Source: Streptomyces candidus (GTDB taxonomy: Bacteria > Actinomycetota > Actinomycetes > Streptomycetales > Streptomycetaceae). Taken from it: 64,000 nt of DNA. The DNA is taken from the NCBI RefSeq assembly GCF_014207445.1, contig NZ_JACHEM010000007.1:248001-312000 (forward strand), given 5' to 3'. The notes beneath the pieces were generated by a model. It saw only the letters and a program-made list of their open reading frames with translations. It was not told the DNA's origin and did no database searches. Made by a program: the position numbers and the translations under genes. The first letter of the stretch is position 1. Every line of letters begins with the position of its first letter. Positions 1 to 8,497 of this stretch are shown in pieces.

Positions 1-1968
1 CACGTGTGTCCTTCGGGGGTGGCCGTAGCCGAGCCGCGCTTCCCGCAACGCAACGAGGGTCCATGACGTGGCGTCACCGAAACCGGCGGCCGGCCGCTCC
101 CTGAGCCCGACGCTGACGTCAAGGGTGGTGCTGACGCCCCGGGTACGCGCCGTGATCCGTCCGGCGCCGCTGCCCGTCAGCGACTTCACGGTGAAGGAGC
201 CCTGCCCGTCGTCGGTGACGGAGAAGAGCGAGCGGTCGTACTCCAGCGATACGTCCTGCGGTTCGACCGGCGCGCTTGCGGAGTGGGCGTCGAGTCCGAC
301 GATGCCGAAGGTGCCGGAGGCCATGGCGTTCGCGAGTACCACGCGCCGGGTGGTGGCTTGGATGCCGACGAGCGGGTGGAGCACCGTGAGGTGCGTACCG
401 CCACCGACGGACCCGCGCTCGGCCCGAACCTCCGTGGTGCCCGTAGAGCGTGCGGTGAAGACGCCGTGGCTGTCGACCCGGCCCACCGTGGGACGCACGG
501 TCCGCCAGTGCGGAGCGCCGTTGGCGGGGCCGTAGGTCTCGTCGTGTCCGGCGGCCGTCAGCCGACGGGACAGCCCGGGGAAGACCCGCTCGGGGCGGCC
601 GCCCCTGAGGGGGCCGACGGCCGGGGCGGTGTCGGCGCGCATACGGGGTTCGACCCAGAAACCCTTGAGGCGCCCGCTGCCGTCCGGCGCGGTGAGGGCG
701 ATGCCGTTGGGGACGGCGCGTTCCCGCCCGTCGGAGGGGCTGTTCTCCACCCGTAGTCTGTCGCTGCCCGGCGCGAGGGCCACCAGCGTGGAGGAGCCTC
801 CGCCGTCCAGGTTGAGCGCGTTGTACGCGCCGGCCTCTTTCATCAGCAGGCCCAGCTTGGTCAGGGTGGCGCCGGCACTGGCGGCCTGCCTGCCGTCGAC
901 GGTCATGAGCTGCATCATGGAGCCGTCGCGGGAGAACCCGACCGCGGTTCGGGGCGCGGCGGTGTTGTTGCCCCTGCCCTCATGGACCTGTGCCTCCCCG
1001 TCCACGACCAGTAGTTCACGTCCGCCGACGGCGGTGCGCGGCAACGTTCCGGAGTCGGTACGCGTCCGGTACTCCAGGGTGACCGGGTCACCGGGGCGCA
1101 GCGCGGCGAGCTCCGCAGCGCCCGCTTCCCTGCCCACCAGGACTGTGGTGCCGTCGGCGATCGCCCCGCTGCCGGGACGCTCCGTCACGGAGACGACCCG
1201 TCCCCCTCGTACGGCGGCCTCGGCGACCGGGGTCGCGCGGTCCACGGTGAGTGCCCTGTCGGCCGTCCCCCAACCCGCCGTGTACGCGCCGATGCCACCG
1301 GGGGGCACATTGGCCGCGTTGTACGCGTCCAGCGCGCGGGGTCCGCCGGGGAGGGTCACGCTCCCCTCGAAGAACAGCCGCAGGAGGCGTCCCGCGGTCC
1401 CGGGACCGATACCGACGGCCTGATTGGCGCCCGCCGCCGGGGAGTTGACCAACTGGCCTTCCTTGATACCGGGGCCCTGGGGAGCCCCGGTCTCGCGGAT
1501 GTCGAAGAAGTCGGCGTTGACGGCGGCGACGGTACGGCGACCGGGCCCGGGGTCGTGCCGGGAGGCCAGGTCGGAGACCTTGCGGCGCTCCGAGACCCTG
1601 CCCGAAGAGAGGTGGTCGGCCCGCGCGGCACCGGCGCCGAGGTCGACGGAGAGCATGTCCAGGCGCAGTCGCTTGCCCGATTCGAGCCGGTCGTACGAGG
1701 TCAACCGGACACCGGGGGCCACCGGCCGGGAGGCACGCGCCGTCTCGACGCCGTCGGCCGCGGCGAGGAGTCGCCCCTGTACGGCGGTTCCCCGCCCCAG
1801 GGGGCCCGCGTTCCCGGGTGGCGGCGCGACCGGCCGCAGCGTCCCGACGACGGTGCCGGGCCCGGGGCCAGGGGAGGAAGCGGCGGGGGACGGGGGAACC
1901 GCGCCCATGGTGAGAACGGCGACGGCCGCGAACACCACGTGGCCGCGCCCAGCGACACCAGGGCCCAC
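1..1968 (-). CDS. Secreted phosphodiester glycosidase family protein (NAGPA domain), 3' end beyond the window
   Basis: The minus-strand frame is open from a GTG at 1968-1966 to the window edge, at least 656 codons, so the C terminus is missing. A good ribosome binding site (AGGAG) lies 5 bases before the GTG. The first 30 or so residues form a hydrophobic segment ending in an Ala/Ser/Pro stretch, consistent with a secretion signal. Near residues 145-160 is VNADFFDI, and near 380-390 LNLDGGGSSTLVA; both are hallmarks of the phosphodiester glycosidase (NAGPA, PF09992) fold, which removes sugar from phosphodiester-linked glycans. The several hundred residues after that look like beta-rich accessory modules. 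The family is common as large exported proteins in Streptomyces; the substrate here is unknown. No functional link to the polyene cluster is apparent. Confidence 0.82.
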   Translation of the reverse strand, partial: MGPGVAGRGHVVFAAVAVLTMGAVPPSPAASSPGPGPGTVVGTLRPVAPPPGNAGPLGRGTAVQGRLLAAADGVETARASRPVAPGVRLTSYDRLESGKRLRLDMLSVDLGAGAARADHLSSGRVSERRKVSDLASRHDPGPGRRTVAAVNADFFDIRETGAPQGPGIKEGQLVNSPAAGANQAVGIGPGTAGRLLRLFFEGSVTLPGGPRALDAYNAANVPPGGIGAYTAGWGTADRALTVDRATPVAEAAVRGGRVVSVTERPGSGAIADGTTVLVGREAGAAELAALRPGDPVTLEYRTRTDSGTLPRTAVGGRELLVVDGEAQVHEGRGNNTAAPRTAVGFSRDGSMMQLMTVDGRQAASAGATLTKLGLLMKEAGAYNALNLDGGGSSTLVALAPGSDRLRVENSPSDGRERAVPNGIALTAPDGSGRLKGFWVEPRMRADTAPAVGPLRGGRPERVFPGLSRRLTAAGHDETYGPANGAPHWRTVRPTVGRVDSHGVFTARSTGTTEVRAERGSVGGGTHLTVLHPLVGIQATTRRVVLANAMASGTFGIVGLDAHSASAPVEPQDVSLEYDRSLFSVTDDGQGSFTVKSLTGSGAGRITARTRGVSTTLDVSVGLRERPAAGFGDATSWTLVALREARLGYGHPRRTHV

Positions 1969-2368
1969 AATTTCTCCTGAGAGTCGACGAGAACGCAACG
2001 CATGGGTCGGCGGCCGCCGGTCCTTGCCGGCCGTTGCACCCACCAATGAACCAGGAGTTGCGGCAAGCGCCGGGTAGAACACGCGGTGGCCGTAAAGGTC
2101 GTCCCGCTCGCGATTCGAAGCTCTCTGTCCGGCTTTCCCCGGGCCGGCAGGCGCTCTCTGCCGCCCCAACGGCTGCTCAACGAGATGATCATGAAAGGCG
2201 CGTTCTCGATCGAGCGGAATGCCGCAGGACAGGGGAGAGGAACGGAGGGATGATTACAGAAGACCGCTTCTGTGTCGTAAGCGCCGAAGGGGCACTTACG
2301 AGGTCACTCATAAGGACGGTGCGCTGGCTGTCCGGAGGATCGGCGGGTCGCGTGATAGAGGAGTTGTC
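1969..2368. promoter_or_regulatory. Divergent intergenic region with two adjacent inverted repeats
   Basis: About 400 bases without a convincing gene separate the glycosidase (minus) from the DUF4352 gene (plus), so promoters for both should lie here. Two short inverted repeats sit side by side: ACAGAAG-4 nt-CTTCTGT at 2256-2273 and TCGTAAG-13 nt-CTTACGA at 2275-2301. They lie 70-110 bases upstream of the DUF4352 start and could be operators or weak hairpins. I could not pick -35/-10 boxes with confidence. Confidence 0.4.
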
Positions 2369-2998
2369 ATGCAAGGCAGCGATGTTCCGCAATGGCAGCA
2401 GCCCCCGGTTCCGCCCCGCCGGAAAAGCTGGTTCAGTCGCCACAAGATCATGACCGCGGTGCTGGCGATCGTGGGAATCGTCGTAGTCATCGTTGTTGCG
2501 TCAACAGGCGGCGGTGGGGGCAGCGAGGAGGCCGTGAAGCCCACTCCGACGATCTCAGGCTCATCCGAAACTTCGGAGAACGCATCGAAGACCCCCAAGG
2601 AAGGGCCCGGCCTCGGGGACCCCGTCCGAGACGGGAAGTTCGAGTTCACCGTCATCAAGATCGAAGACGGCGTCCGTAACATCGGAGGCAGCGACTTCGG
2701 CCAGGAGGCGCAGGGCCAGTTCATTCTCGTGCACGTGAAGGTGGAGAACATAGGGGAAGAAGCTCAGACCTTCGACGGCGGCAGCCAGAAGCTGATCGAC
2801 TCCGACGGCAAGGAGTACAGCGCGGATACCTCTGCCGGCATTTACCTGGACGACAGCAAGTCATTCCTGGAGCAGATAAATCCGGGGAACTCGGTGACCG
2901 GCGTGATCGTGTACGACGTACCCAAGTCGGTGAAACCGCAAAGCATCGAGCTGCATGATGCGTTCATGAGTGGCGGAACGTCCGTAGAGCTTCGCTGA
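2369..2998 (+). CDS. Membrane-anchored DUF4352 domain protein
   Basis: The product is 209 aa. I chose the ATG at 2369, preceded by GAGGAG, over an upstream in-frame start because it gives a clean architecture. That is a short basic, proline-rich cytoplasmic head (PPVPPRRKSW), one transmembrane helix (about residues 27-48), a poly-Gly/Ser-Thr linker, and an extracellular domain from about residue 95. That domain carries the DUF4352 pattern: a strand GQFILVHVKVEN, then LIDSDGKEY, then a closing PGNSVTGVIVYDVP strand. DUF4352 proteins have an immunoglobulin-like fold on the cell surface in Gram-positive bacteria, and their role is mostly unknown. The gene stands alone, and its 3' side is decayed DNA. 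Confidence 0.8.
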   Translation: MQGSDVPQWQQPPVPPRRKSWFSRHKIMTAVLAIVGIVVVIVVASTGGGGGSEEAVKPTPTISGSSETSENASKTPKEGPGLGDPVRDGKFEFTVIKIEDGVRNIGGSDFGQEAQGQFILVHVKVENIGEEAQTFDGGSQKLIDSDGKEYSADTSAGIYLDDSKSFLEQINPGNSVTGVIVYDVPKSVKPQSIELHDAFMSGGTSVELR

Positions 2999-3039
2999 GA
3001 GGTCGTTCCGGGCGGAGGTGCGCACCCGAACAGGACTTC

Positions 3040-3270
3040 AGGATCGCCCGGCTTCCTCCGGCCCGCCGCGACGAGCCGCTCGACGACCTCCCAAGCGGGA
3101 CCGCGGCCACGTCGGCCCTCGGTTCATCGATCCGCCCCGTTGTTTCCCGTAAAGGACGCCGTGTCCGCGGCGGCTTCCGGAGCGAGTGCGAGGTCGACCG
3201 GCGTTCGCACCGGCCCTTCCGTGCACAGCGACGCGTCGCACAACCCGAACAGCGCGTCGTCCCGTGCTGT
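3040..3270 (-). pseudogene. Decayed N-terminal fragment of an actinobacterial transposase
   Basis: Three minus-strand frames carry consecutive pieces of one transposase N terminus. The order is DALFGLCDASLCTEGPVRTP and LALAPE, then in another frame RRGHGVLYG, then in a third frame GRIDEPRADVAAVPLGR. Intact members of this Streptomyces DDE transposase family read as '...LLCADGPV..LVELSL..EHRRGHG.LYDALN.GRIDV.RLR.AL..LPLP'. At least two frameshifts separate the pieces and no catalytic region follows, so it is a relic. Family assignment is from memory of the motif order, not a search. Confidence 0.5.
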
Positions 3271-3406
3271 GCTCGGAGGTGCTCCCACGCCGGGCGGCGG
3301 TAGAGCCCGACGGTCACGCCGTGACTCATCCGACGTGACGCAGGCGCCCGCGTCACCTCGGCACGGACAACAACGCCGTCCCCGCCGGCACCGGCAAGCC
3401 GTCCCG

Positions 3407-3900
3407 TCACCTCGGCGCGTGCAGTGTCGCCTCTCCCGTGACCGCGATGCCGACCCGCTCGCCGGGCCGGGCCGGGCCGGGATCGGGCCCGGGGCCCGTA
3501 CCGTCAGGGACTCGTCGAGGCCGTCGACCGAGACGGCCAGCAGCGCGTCGTGACCGAGGAAGCGCACGTCCGTCACCGTGCCCTTGGCGGCCGCGGTGCC
3601 GGCGGCGGTGACCTGGAGCTGCTCCGGGCGGAGCAGGACCGTGCCCGACGTGAGCCCCTGCGGCGCGGCGCCGAGAGGGATGGAGCCCAGGGCGGTGCGG
3701 ACGGTGTCCTGCTCGGCGTCGCCGGGCAGGAAGACCGCGTCGCCGACGAAGGAGGCCACCCACGGGTCGGCCGGCCGCCGGTACAGCTCCTCCGGCGCTG
3801 CGCACTGGGCGACCCGGCCCTCGCGGACCACGGCGACCAGGTCGGCGGTGGACAGCGCCTCCTGCTGGTCGTGGGTGACCAGGACCGCCGTCGGGACCGG
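3407..3900 (-). pseudogene. C-terminal half of an ABC transporter ATPase (iron/polyamine type), truncated and frameshifted
   Basis: Reading the minus strand from about 3900, the frame begins inside an ATPase at VTHDQQEALSTADLVAVV. This is the H-loop and following helix of FbpC/PotA-type importer ATPases. It continues into the C-terminal regulatory (TOBE) domain with LLRPEQLQV. Walker A, Walker B and the signature motif are missing, so it cannot hydrolyse ATP. Near 3461-3480 a run of four GCCGG units puts the natural C-terminal tail (GERVGIAVTGEATLHAPR, stop at 3407-3409) out of frame. Removing one 5-base unit restores a sensible protein. The 5' break abuts an unrelated plus-strand fragment at about 3900. 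Confidence 0.65.
3461..3480. repeat. Tandem repeat of a 5-bp unit (GCCGG x4) causing a frameshift
   Basis: Four perfect copies of GCCGG occur in tandem inside the ABC ATPase relic. The two halves of the reading frame become continuous if three copies are assumed, so slipped-strand expansion by one unit is the simplest explanation. Confidence 0.6.
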
Positions 3901-4083
3901 GCATCCATCTGTGGTTCGTGGAGGCGCTCGTCTGCATCCTGCTGACGATGACGCTGCTGCTCGCCATCCCGGCCTTCGACCGGACGGAGCGCCGCTTCCC
4001 GTACGGCCTTCCGCTCGCCCTCGCCGGCCTCGGCCTGCTCACCCGCTACGAGCTGACCGGGCTGCCCGACCGTACCCACGCCG
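3900..4083 (+). pseudogene. Internal fragment of a membrane acyltransferase-like protein
   Basis: The plus frame beginning GIHLWFVEALVCILL encodes two hydrophobic segments and ends in LTRYELTGLPDRTHA before the sequence turns non-coding at about 4083. HLWF(V)EAL is reminiscent of acyltransferase-3 type integral membrane proteins (the 'HLWYL.ALL' element). It has no proper start or C terminus. At about 3900 it joins the oppositely oriented ABC ATPase relic directly, so a recombination joint lies there. Confidence 0.45.
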
Positions 4084-4513
4084 GGGTTCGTCGAATCCGT
4101 CAGACGCGGGCAAGCCTCGCTGCACCGAAGGACACGTCGAAGCAGTCGCACCGGATGCTGACGCTCTGGTAGGCGAGCCAGTCGCGGCCGGCAGGTACCC
4201 CTGCGAGGCCCTGGGCGTGGGCGTGCTGCCACGGTCCGCGCCGACCCTCGCCGCCCCGGGCGCACGGCCCGACCCGGCATCCGGGGTCTCGCGCTCGATG
4301 ATTTCGAGGCGGTTCTTGAGCCGGTGGCCGGGGCCGTCGTGGGCGACGCCTTCGCAGTGGCGAGGTGCGAATGATGGAGTCCCTCCTCGTAGGGCGTGGA
4401 GAGGGCTGGGCACCGAATGTTCCCTCGGTGCGCCCCGGGTCGTAGGAGCTGTTCGGCGAAGTTGCAGGCGAGGCGCGCGGGTGAATCGGGACTGTCCGCG
4501 GTAGGCATTCTGC
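4084..4513. other. 430 bp without a supported gene; possible decayed minus-strand gene
   Basis: A minus-strand frame with protein-like character (RDWLAYQSVSIRCDCFDVSF, stop at 4100-4102) can be followed to about 4215. Upstream, a different frame looks more coding-like (RLKNRLEIIERETPDAG). This suggests a frameshifted remnant of an unrecognised gene. Nothing else is supported. Confidence 0.3.
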
Positions 4514-4984
4514 GTGCAGACCTTTCTCCCGTACTCCGATTTCACCAGATCCGCCGCGGCCCTGGACCGATCACGTCTGGGCAAGCAACGGGTCGAGGCC
4601 CTTCAGGTGCTGCGTGGATTGACCGTGCCCGGCTACGGATGGCGGCATCATCCCGCGGTACGTATGTGGCTCGGCTACGAGGAAGCGCTGACCCGCTACG
4701 GCCTCGACGTGTGCGCGGTGTGGGTGGCCCAGGGGCGCGCCGACACCTGCGCCGGCACGCTCCTCGCCGACTTCACCCGGCACCGTCCCGGCGTCGTCGT
4801 TCGCGGCCAGGAACAGCTGGCCAGTGACGGTGAGTTGCCGCCCTGGCTGGGGGACCCCGCCTTCCACCGCAGCCATCGGTCGGCACTGGTGCGCAAGGCG
4901 CCGGAGATGTATGCCTCGCTCTTCCCGGGCGTCCCCGACGATCTGCCTTACGTCTGGCCTGCCTCCGACCGGGGCCCTTCGTAA
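4514..4984 (+). CDS. MSMEG_6728 family protein (pyrimidine-dimer glycosylase-like)
   Basis: This is a complete 156-aa protein starting at a GTG. The N terminus (MQTFLPYSDFTRSAAALD) and the following LGKQRVEALQ, then the W-R-HHPAVRMWLGYE stretch, match a small actinobacterial family annotated MSMEG_6728. It is related to the pyrimidine-dimer DNA glycosylase/endonuclease V fold. The C-terminal HRSHRSALVRKAPEMY segment is also typical. The likely role is DNA damage handling, but catalysis has not to my knowledge been shown for this subgroup. It appears monocistronic and is one of the few intact genes in a decayed stretch. Confidence 0.75.
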   Translation: MQTFLPYSDFTRSAAALDRSRLGKQRVEALQVLRGLTVPGYGWRHHPAVRMWLGYEEALTRYGLDVCAVWVAQGRADTCAGTLLADFTRHRPGVVVRGQEQLASDGELPPWLGDPAFHRSHRSALVRKAPEMYASLFPGVPDDLPYVWPASDRGPS

Positions 4985-5398
4985 CCTTCCGCCTCAGTAG
5001 CCGGGCGTGGACTCCACAGTCGCCTGTGCTGCTGAGGCCGTCGTCCCCATCTCAAGCGCCAGCGGTCACCTTTCCCGGTTGCTCCCCAAGGTCGGTGACA
5101 GAACCTCCTTGAGGTCAGCGAAGCCACACGCTTCTGGAACCGGAGAGCGATCTGGCCGACCGTCGAAGGCCGATGCCATGGACGGCTTGCAGTTCAGCGA
5201 CGACCAGGCACCGGTAAGGAAGGCGGGCAGACCCACGGGTAAAGGTCCGGCCCACGAGGAAAGGTTCGCTCGACAGCTCCACGCCACACACCAGGGAAGG
5301 CGTATGCCTCAGGCTCCTGGGCGCGTCCGTTGCCACCCACCAGACGGCACGTTGGCCGGCGAGGGACTTCCGTGCTGCTTGCCGTCCCTCGCATACGG
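4985..5398. other. About 410 bp with no supported gene
   Basis: Frames on both strands are open for 60-190 codons, as expected at this GC content. None shows a recognisable motif, a convincing ribosome binding site or a natural composition. It lies between two convergent genes. Confidence 0.4.
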
Positions 5399-5896
5399 TC
5401 AGGTTGCGCTGCCTCGTTGCCGCAATGTCTGGACCAGCCCCACGACCGACATCAGCAGGAGGATCAGGGTCGTTGCGCCCAATATCACTGCCAGCACTGC
5501 CGCCCCACCGCCGCCGAGGTCTTCTTCGCGGACGGCTTCCTGCGGGTGGTCCGCGTGATAGCGGACGACCGTCTCGGTCCCGACCGAGTGCTTCCCGCCG
5601 CCGCTGCCCGTCGGCAGATCTGCCACTACGGTGCGACCGTCGGTCCTGAACTCGACCTGGCACCGGCCCAACATGCACGAGCCTGAGGTGTGCAGCGTCG
5701 CGGGGGTCTGCTCGCCGTCCTGAAAGGAGCGCAAATGCCGGGCGGCTGGAAGCATGATCAGTAGGGACAGTGCGCCTGACAACAGAGCGAGACTCAGCAG
5801 CAGCAGCATGGCCGCACGAGGTCGCATGCGCCCCGTGGTCGCTGTTGCCCGTGGTTCATCGTTCGATCTGGCGCGGTGGTGGCACGAGTTGTACAT
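5399..5896 (-). CDS. DUF3592-like two-helix membrane protein
   Basis: The frame gives 165 aa. An in-frame ATG at 5827 (MRPRAAMLLLL) gives 142 aa and may be the true start, since the first 23 residues are polar and no clear ribosome binding site precedes either start. After that Met comes a transmembrane helix, an extracytoplasmic beta domain with two cysteines (SCMLGRCQVEF, a possible disulfide), the segment VRYHADHPQEA and a second C-terminal helix. Helix, small beta domain with a 'Y...P..A' motif, helix is the DUF3592 layout. The function is unknown. It starts 1 base after the stop of the upstream membrane-protein gene, so the two probably form an operon. Confidence 0.65.
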   Translation of the reverse strand: MYNSCHHRARSNDEPRATATTGRMRPRAAMLLLLSLALLSGALSLLIMLPAARHLRSFQDGEQTPATLHTSGSCMLGRCQVEFRTDGRTVVADLPTGSGGGKHSVGTETVVRYHADHPQEAVREEDLGGGGAAVLAVILGATTLILLLMSVVGLVQTLRQRGSAT

Positions 5897-5897
5897 G

Positions 5898-6242
5898 TCA
5901 CCGACCCGCGCTCATGTACGGGGCCCTCGAATTCTGCTGTGTGGAGGCTGTGAGCTGCCGGTACCCGATCACCGTGCGAATCAAGATCGCGAATATGGCG
6001 GCACCGGCCGCAGGGAGGGCGCCTCGTTCCCACCGAGTCACTCCGGGGCCTCGGGCAGCGAATGCTCCGACCGGCACGCAGAACGCCAAGAGGAGCAGGG
6101 AGAACATCCACCAGTTCGCCCACTCGGACCAGGACTGTCGTTGTTGACCGTCAAGGTTCACCGGAAAGGTCCAGGCGGCACGCCGCATGGACCGCGGTGG
6201 CTGGGAATTGTGTTGCCGGACGCCATACATGGAAGCAAGCAT
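5898..6242 (-). CDS. Small two-helix membrane protein, unknown function
   Basis: The frame is 114 aa and ends immediately before the DUF3592-like gene. An internal Met at 6188 (MRRAAWTFPV) is an equally good start. The protein has a polar, Trp-rich N-terminal part (SWSEWANWWMF) leading into one helix (about residues 44-62), a short loop, and a second helix (about 77-92). I do not recognise a family. Its tight spacing with the next gene suggests co-expression and perhaps joint action at the membrane. Confidence 0.5.
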   Translation of the reverse strand: MLASMYGVRQHNSQPPRSMRRAAWTFPVNLDGQQRQSWSEWANWWMFSLLLLAFCVPVGAFAARGPGVTRWERGALPAAGAAIFAILIRTVIGYRQLTASTQQNSRAPYMSAGR

Positions 6243-6319
6243 CCCAGACGGCGCAAATTGACAGGTAAGACGTGAGAGCGGTCACCCGTGCAGGACAAGC
6301 CGCTCGATGGGCCCGGCAA

Positions 6320-6510
6320 CGCCCATTCCGCTGTGATCAAGCCGGACGCTTCGACTCCATGGCTGTGCCGTCGCCTGGCAGGTACGTCCCGCTCGCAGGT
6401 GGTCCACGGATCCGGACGGGCGCCCGGGTCCGCCTCGGCCTGGCGGACCCAGCCACTCAAGGCCTGCCTACGGATGCCGGGGTCCCGAACCACGTGGGCA
6501 ACCGGACGGC
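6320..6510 (-). pseudogene. IS3-family transposase remnant (OrfA, running into OrfB)
   Basis: The minus-strand frame contains a degraded helix-turn-helix typical of IS3 OrfA: VRDPGIRRQALSGWVRQAEA then DPGARPD. Intact relatives read 'A.ELGV....L..WVRQAEADAGARPDRLT'. Further on, ASGLITAEWALPG resembles the start of an OrfB N terminus. No transposase catalytic domain or terminal repeats are visible, so this is a relic. Confidence 0.55.
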
Positions 6511-6529
6511 CGGAGACTGCACAGCACGA

Positions 6530-6641
6530 CCGGTCGGGCACCCACTGCCCGCAGCCGGGCGGCGATTCGCGAACCGATCAGCCCGGCCCCGCCGATGACC
6601 AGCACCCGGCGGCCGGCGAGCGCGGTGTACGGGTACGGCAT
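6530..6641 (-). pseudogene. N-terminal fragment of an NAD-dependent epimerase/dehydratase
   Basis: From an ATG at 6641 the minus strand reads MPYPYTALAGRRVLVIGGAG and then LIGSRIAARLRAVGARP. This is a Rossmann-fold dinucleotide-binding start (GGAGLIG) of the extended SDR epimerase type. The similarity ends after about 37 residues, where the sequence passes into the IS3 remnant. It looks like a gene cut by an insertion and then eroded. Confidence 0.55.
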
Positions 6642-6828
6642 GGGTCCGCCAAGGGTGTGTGCGGCGGCACCGTCAGCCGCCTGCGTCCCTTTACCGTCGC
6701 GGCTCGTACCGCCCGGGTCCGTACGCCCCCTGTATGCCCGTCAGCTCCAGCCCGCGGAGGCACCCCTACCGGTAGGGGACTGCGGGCGGGGCGGTTGAGC
6801 CACCCATCTTCCGGCGACGGAGGCTCCC
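6642..6828. promoter_or_regulatory. Intergenic region with a perfect 16-bp palindrome (6763-6778)
   Basis: CCCCTACCGGTAGGGG at 6763-6778 is a perfect palindrome. It sits about 50 bases upstream of the XRE-like start and upstream of the oppositely oriented epimerase remnant. A C4-N8-G4 symmetric site is a plausible operator for a dimeric or tetrameric regulator. It could also be a hairpin. Only the symmetry is seen. Confidence 0.4.
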
Positions 6829-6945
6829 ATGAGCGAGACCGGCCTCCCGCAGCATCCGCTGACCCACCTCCGCCACCAGCGAGGCTGGAGCATGGACGAC
6901 CTCGCCCGCCGCCTGCACCAGATCGCCGCGGCCACCGTTCACCAA
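6829..6945 (+). pseudogene. Truncated XRE-like regulator N terminus
   Basis: The ATG at 6829 is preceded by GACGGAGG. The start reads PLTHLRHQRGWSMDDLARRL, which resembles the first helices of an XRE-type helix-turn-helix protein of the kind common in Streptomyces. The sequence then loses coherence, and another frame (FTKELGLSAHPD) looks more coding-like. No stop-bounded intact protein results. The 240 bases from here to the phosphatase gene hold no supported gene. Confidence 0.4.
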
Positions 6946-7190
6946 GGAACTGGGTCTGTCCGCTCACCCGGATGTCCCACTGTCCGGGGACAGGTCTCGG
7001 CGGGACGGGCAGGTCGAGCCGGAGATCTGCCCCGGGGCCACCACTGTTCTTTGTCCCTGCGTGGGCGGGCTGCTCCGGGCTCCGAGGGGGCGGGAAAGGG
7101 TGGGGATCAAGCCGGCGGAAGGGGGGAGACTGGGGAGGGCGCGGCTGGTTGTGGGCGGCGTGGTGCTGTGCCGAGGAGAGGGTGCTGGCT

Positions 7191-8450
7191 GTGGATGAGC
7201 GGAACTGTGATGGCCGGCGGATGCTGGAGGGTCTGCTGGCCGCCAGTCACCTGATGCCGTTGGAGCTGCTGCCCGCGCGGGTGGCGGAGCATGCGGCAGC
7301 GGCGGGCTTGTCCGAGGTACTGATCTACGTCGGGGATTTGCAGCGCAACGTGTTGCGGTTGCTGACCGGTCACGGCGAGGACGCGGGCCAGGCGGCGGAC
7401 GGTGAGGAAGCCGAGCTGAGGATCGAGGGGACGCTGCCTGGACGGGCCTACCAGTACAGCGAAGTCCTGGCCGATGGAACGGCCGGTGCGGGTGAGTACC
7501 GGTGGTGGGTGCCTCTGCTGGACGGCACCGAACGCCTGGGCGTCCTGCGCGTCACCACCTGCGCGGACGGCGGGCGCATCCGGCAGGACATGACCGCGCT
7601 GGCATCTCTCGTCGCGCTGATACTGGTCAGCAAGCGCGGGCACAGCGACTCCTTCGCCCGTCTGACGCGCGCCGAGCCGATGAACATCGCCGCGGAGATG
7701 CAGTGGCATCTGATGCCCCCACGCACCTACGCCGACGGGCGGGTGGTGGTCGCAGCGGCGATGGAGCCGGCCTACCGCATCAGCGGGGACGCGTTCGACT
7801 ACGCGATGGCCGGTCCGGTCGTGCACCTGTCGATCTTCGACGCGATGGGTCACGACACCGCTGCCGGGCTGACGGCGAACCTTGCCATGGCCGCCTGCCG
7901 CAATTCCCGCCGCCAGGGAGCCGGTCTGGCGGAGATCACCGAACGGATCGAGCAGGCGCTGATCGAGCAGTACGGGCAGAAGCGCTACGTGACCGGGATC
8001 CTGGCCGACCTCAATACCAGCACCGGTGTCCTGACGTGGGTCAACCGCGGTCACCACCCGCCGGTGATCATCCGGCAGGGTCGCTGGGTCAGCGACCTGC
8101 ACTGCCGGCCGGCTCACCCGATGGGCACCGGCCTGGGGCTGAAGACCGTGCTGTGCCGGGAACAGCTGGAGCCGGGTGACCGGATCGTGTTCTACACCGA
8201 CGGGATCACCGAAGCCCGCGGCCTGGGCGACGTGGAGTTCGGCCTGAAGCGGTTCACCGACTTCCTCATCCGCCATCACGCCGACGGGCTGCCCGTGCCC
8301 GAGACGCTGCGCCGGCTCATCCACGCGGTCCTGGAGTACCACCACGGGCGGCTGGAGGACGACGCCACCGTGCTGTTCTGCGAATGGCTCGGCCCCAACC
8401 CGAACAGCATCGGTGCCGCGCAGGCCCTGACCGGGCTCACCCCGCCCTGA
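7191..8450 (+). CDS. SpoIIE-family PP2C serine phosphatase (RsbU-like)
   Basis: The frame is open far upstream, but conserved protein begins near the GTGs at 7182/7191, just after GAGGAG. I chose 7191, giving 419 aa. Residues to about 190 form a GAF-like sensor region. From about 195 comes the SpoIIE PP2C domain with SGDAFDY, then FDAMGHDTAAGLTA (metal-binding Asp and conserved Gly), VLTWVNRGHHPP, and YTDGITEA, ending with LEDDATVLF. These are the usual metal-ligand blocks. Such phosphatases dephosphorylate STAS anti-anti-sigma factors in stress or development switches. The next gene downstream begins like a STAS protein but is broken. There is no TM helix, so it is probably cytosolic. Confidence 0.85.
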   Translation: MDERNCDGRRMLEGLLAASHLMPLELLPARVAEHAAAAGLSEVLIYVGDLQRNVLRLLTGHGEDAGQAADGEEAELRIEGTLPGRAYQYSEVLADGTAGAGEYRWWVPLLDGTERLGVLRVTTCADGGRIRQDMTALASLVALILVSKRGHSDSFARLTRAEPMNIAAEMQWHLMPPRTYADGRVVVAAAMEPAYRISGDAFDYAMAGPVVHLSIFDAMGHDTAAGLTANLAMAACRNSRRQGAGLAEITERIEQALIEQYGQKRYVTGILADLNTSTGVLTWVNRGHHPPVIIRQGRWVSDLHCRPAHPMGTGLGLKTVLCREQLEPGDRIVFYTDGITEARGLGDVEFGLKRFTDFLIRHHADGLPVPETLRRLIHAVLEYHHGRLEDDATVLFCEWLGPNPNSIGAAQALTGLTPP

Positions 8451-8497
8451 GCACCCGCCCGGTCTTGCATCCGGGAGCCAGCGAAGGAGCGCCCACC

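Noticed and set aside
1..2192. Plus-strand frames over the first 2 kb
   Set aside because: They are opposite the phosphodiester glycosidase frame, which has a signal sequence and family motifs; the plus frames have none.
3918..4172. A complete small membrane protein gene
   Set aside because: The frame extends upstream into acyltransferase-like sequence without a start, and its end is random, so it is a fragment.
6288..8450. The full 720-codon plus frame as one phosphatase fusion protein
   Set aside because: The first 300 codons are low-complexity, cross the IS3 and epimerase relics and have no domain. Conserved protein begins at 7191, after a ribosome site.
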